DNA from: Mycobacterium dioxanotrophicus
Lineage (GTDB): Bacteria; Actinomycetota; Actinomycetes; Mycobacteriales; Mycobacteriaceae
Length of the DNA: 64,000 nucleotides
Reading direction: 5' to 3'
NCBI RefSeq assembly: GCF_002157835.1
Contig: NZ_CP020809.1
Coordinates: 5,022,001-5,086,000 of the forward strand
In this document: one piece after another, positions 62,131-64,000 of the stretch
Layout: each line of letters starts with the position of its first letter
Numbering within the stretch: position 1 is the stretch's first letter
The notes under the pieces: model-generated
Told to the model about the DNA's origin: nothing
Database searches by the model: none
What the model saw: only the letters and a program-made list of their open reading frames with translations
Position numbers and translations under genes: made by a program

Positions 62131-63617
62131 ACCACCATCCGGTCGTCATCATCGGCGCCGGCCCGACCGGGGTCACCGCAGCCACCCTGCTGGCCCAGTA
62201 CGGCGTCGACGCGCTGGTGCTGGACCGGTGGCCCGATGTCTACCCGCAGCCCCGTGCGGTGCATCTCGACGACGAGATCTACCGCGTCATCGACCGGCTC
62301 GGCATCGCCGAGGAGTTCTCGGCGATCTCGCGACCTGCGTTGGGGCTGCGGTTGCTCGACGACGACCTGCGGGTCTTGAACGAGTTCCGCCGCGATCCCG
62401 CGCACAGTCCCAACGGCTTCCCGCAGGCCACCATGTTCGACCAGCCGGAGTTCGAAAAGCTGTTACGCGACAACCTTTCCCGGTACCCGCACATCCGATT
62501 GTGGGGTGGCGCCGAGGTGGTCGACATCGAACCCGGCACGCCCGCGCGCATCACCGTCGCCGCGGGGACGACCATGCACACCCTCACCGCCGACTACGTG
62601 CTCGGGTGTGACGGCGCGAACAGTGTGGTGCGCACCCGAATCGGCTCAACGATGCGTGATCTTCGCTTCGAGCAGCGCTGGTTGGTCGTCGACGTCGCCA
62701 CCACCGCTGACCTGCACCAGTGGGAGGGTGTGCATCAGGTGTGCAGCACCCGCCGAGCCGGCACCTACATGCGGATCGGCGCTACCCGCTACCGTTGGGA
62801 GTTCCGGCTGCTGCCAGGAGAATCCGCCGCCGACTTCTCGACGCTGTCCGCGCTACGCCCGCTGATCGCGCCGTGGACGGCCGAAGTCACCGAGGACCGA
62901 CTGGAACTCGTGCGCGTCACCGAATACACCTTCCGCGCGCAAGTGGCCGACCGCTGGCGCCGAGGGAACATCTTCCTACTGGGCGACGCGGCCCATCTCA
63001 CCCCGCCGTTCATCGGCCAGGGCATGGGCGCCGGCCTGCGCGACGCTGTGAACCTGACCTGGAAGCTGGCGGGTGTCCTGCACGGCAGTCTCGACCCTGC
63101 GGAGCTGGACACCTACGAGTCCGAACGAATACCCCATGCCCGCAGCATGATCGGGTTGGCGCTCAACGTCGGACGGGCGATGACCGCAGGCGGCCGATTC
63201 GGCCGTCTGGCGCGCCGCGTCGTGGTGCCCCGACTACATCTCGTCCCGGTCCTGCGCCGCAGGGTGCTCGATTCGCGCACCCCGTCGCTGCGGCCGGCCG
63301 GGCCCGGAAAGCTGGCCGGCCGGTTGTGCCCGAACCCGGTCCTGGACGACGGAACACGACTAGACACCCGGCTCGGCCCTGGTTTCGCGGTGCTGAGTGT
63401 CCGGGCGTTGACCGATGCCGAATCCGCCCGCGTCGCCGCGTGCGGTGCCACGACGTATATTGATTCCATTGGTGCCGTTGGTGATTGGCTGCGGCGCGGT
63501 CATGCCGTCGCGGCCGTCGTGCGTCCGGACCGCACTGTGGCCTGCGCCGGACGCGACGTGCGCGCCCTGCTCGACGCCTTGCCCACCTTCCACACCCCGG
63601 CCAGGAGGATGCCATGA
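62124..63617 (+). CDS. FAD-dependent aromatic hydroxylase (MhpA/PheA-like)
   Basis: A 497-residue class A flavoprotein monooxygenase. FAD motifs: VVIIGAGPTGVTAATLLAQYG (residues 7-27), YVLGCDGANSVVR (DG motif) and IFLLGDAAHLTPPFIGQGMGAGLRDAVNLTWKL (GD motif). The C-terminal thioredoxin-like domain is retained (GFAVLSVRALTDAES; VRPDRTVACAGRDV). Two adjacent GTG codons (62124, 62127) could start it; the second gives a GTGA overlap. It would hydroxylate a phenolic ring to the catechol used by the dioxygenase. Confidence 0.88.
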   Translation: MVNHHPVVIIGAGPTGVTAATLLAQYGVDALVLDRWPDVYPQPRAVHLDDEIYRVIDRLGIAEEFSAISRPALGLRLLDDDLRVLNEFRRDPAHSPNGFPQATMFDQPEFEKLLRDNLSRYPHIRLWGGAEVVDIEPGTPARITVAAGTTMHTLTADYVLGCDGANSVVRTRIGSTMRDLRFEQRWLVVDVATTADLHQWEGVHQVCSTRRAGTYMRIGATRYRWEFRLLPGESAADFSTLSALRPLIAPWTAEVTEDRLELVRVTEYTFRAQVADRWRRGNIFLLGDAAHLTPPFIGQGMGAGLRDAVNLTWKLAGVLHGSLDPAELDTYESERIPHARSMIGLALNVGRAMTAGGRFGRLARRVVVPRLHLVPVLRRRVLDSRTPSLRPAGPGKLAGRLCPNPVLDDGTRLDTRLGPGFAVLSVRALTDAESARVAACGATTYIDSIGAVGDWLRRGHAVAAVVRPDRTVACAGRDVRALLDALPTFHTPARRMP

Positions 63618-64000
63618 CCACCGTTGCGGAGTACCCGGCGAACATCTACACAACCGACGCCATCCTCAACCCCTACCCCCACTATCAGCGGATGCGCCGG
63701 CTCGGCCCGGCGGTATGGCTCAACCGGCACAAGTGTTTCGCACTGCCGCGTTATCCCGAGTGCAAGGCCACGCTGCGCGACGACCAACAGTTCCTGTCCG
63801 ATCACAGCGTTGCACTGAACGCCTTGTGCAACAGGCTGTCCCGCGGAACCACACTGGCCAGTGATGGTGACGAGCACGCGCGGCGGCGCAAACTGGTCGC
63901 GCACCGGCTGCTGCCGCGGGCTCTGCGGGGCGTCAGCGACGCCGTCGACGATCAGGCACGCAGTGTCGTGGAGGCCGCCGTCGCCCGCGGCACCGTCGAC
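63614..64000 (+). CDS. Cytochrome P450, N-terminal part (cut by window end)
   Basis: 129 codons of a bacterial P450 from ATG 63614, overlapping the hydroxylase stop (ATGA). Visible features are NPYPHYQRMRRLGPAVWL, FALPRYPECKATLRDDQQFLSD and the helix C motif DGDEHARRRKLVAHRLLP (His/Arg contacts to haem propionate). The haem Cys lies beyond the window. It belongs to the same operon and may perform an initial oxidation of the ring substrate. Confidence 0.85.
   Translation, partial: MTTVAEYPANIYTTDAILNPYPHYQRMRRLGPAVWLNRHKCFALPRYPECKATLRDDQQFLSDHSVALNALCNRLSRGTTLASDGDEHARRRKLVAHRLLPRALRGVSDAVDDQARSVVEAAVARGTVD

Overview
The window reads as chromosomal DNA of a fast-growing mycobacterium (Mycolicibacterium type). 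The evidence is: high G+C with tightly packed ATGA/GTGA-overlapping genes; a mycobactin lipid-tail locus (mbtL-mbtM-mbtN with convergent mbtK) under IdeR-like iron boxes; AhpC/AhpD with the mycobacterial AhpD residue spacing; LGFP-repeat proteins; a HelD/HelR-type RNA polymerase factor; and PTS genes (dhaKLM, crr, ptsG) of the kind I recall from M. smegmatis. The species assignment is inference.

Layout. 1-855: tail of an unknown gene and a small nucleotidyltransferase. 908-12039: a two-armed catabolic cluster around a LacI regulator. The minus arm is GMC oxidoreductase, a small partner subunit and an aldehyde dehydrogenase. The plus arm is a Gfo/Idh/MocA dehydrogenase, a DUF993 aldolase-like protein, a sugar-phosphate-isomerase/epimerase-fold protein, a small unknown, a DMT permease, two tiny membrane proteins and glycerate kinase. 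The same 14-bp LacI-type palindrome stands before each arm. ahpC-ahpD follow. 13504-18353: MFS transporter, non-haem iron oxygenase, LysR regulator and a histidine-ammonia-lyase homologue that lacks the Ala-Ser-Gly triad needed to make the MIO cofactor. 18638-21198: two LLM flavin monooxygenases. 21195-23417: HelR/HelD with a rifamycin-associated element in its leader.

23880-30419: small secreted proteins, a second nucleotidyltransferase, a decayed IS481-family element with intact ends and target duplication, and an LGFP-repeat pair whose second member carries a beta-lactamase-fold hydrolase domain. 30572-35530: tRNA-Ala(GGC), MFS exporter, phosphoglucomutase, and a crcB-crcB-DUF190 fluoride-type operon. 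35584-39278: mycobactin mbt-2 locus. 39316-42154: DUF488, YbaK-like and patatin-like genes.

42158-55364: carbohydrate PTS region. It holds an IclR regulator, a glycerol facilitator, dhaK, dhaL and a dhaM-HPr-EI fusion, then two tail-to-tail LuxR-type ATPase regulators, then divergent crr and ptsG. The fusion could supply the general PTS phosphorelay both for dihydroxyacetone kinase and for the glucose EIIA/EIICB pair. 55370-59272: two related small proteins, a polytopic membrane protein, a ferritin-like/metal-dependent hydrolase and a TetR regulator. 59309-64000: a TetR regulator with a duplicated operator, divergent from an aromatic-ring degradation operon (extradiol dioxygenase, FAH-family hydrolase, MhpA-type hydroxylase, cytochrome P450) that runs off the window.

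The most unusual items are the MIO-less ammonia-lyase homologue with its oxygenase/transporter neighbours, and the LacI-controlled DUF993 catabolic cluster whose substrate is unknown.
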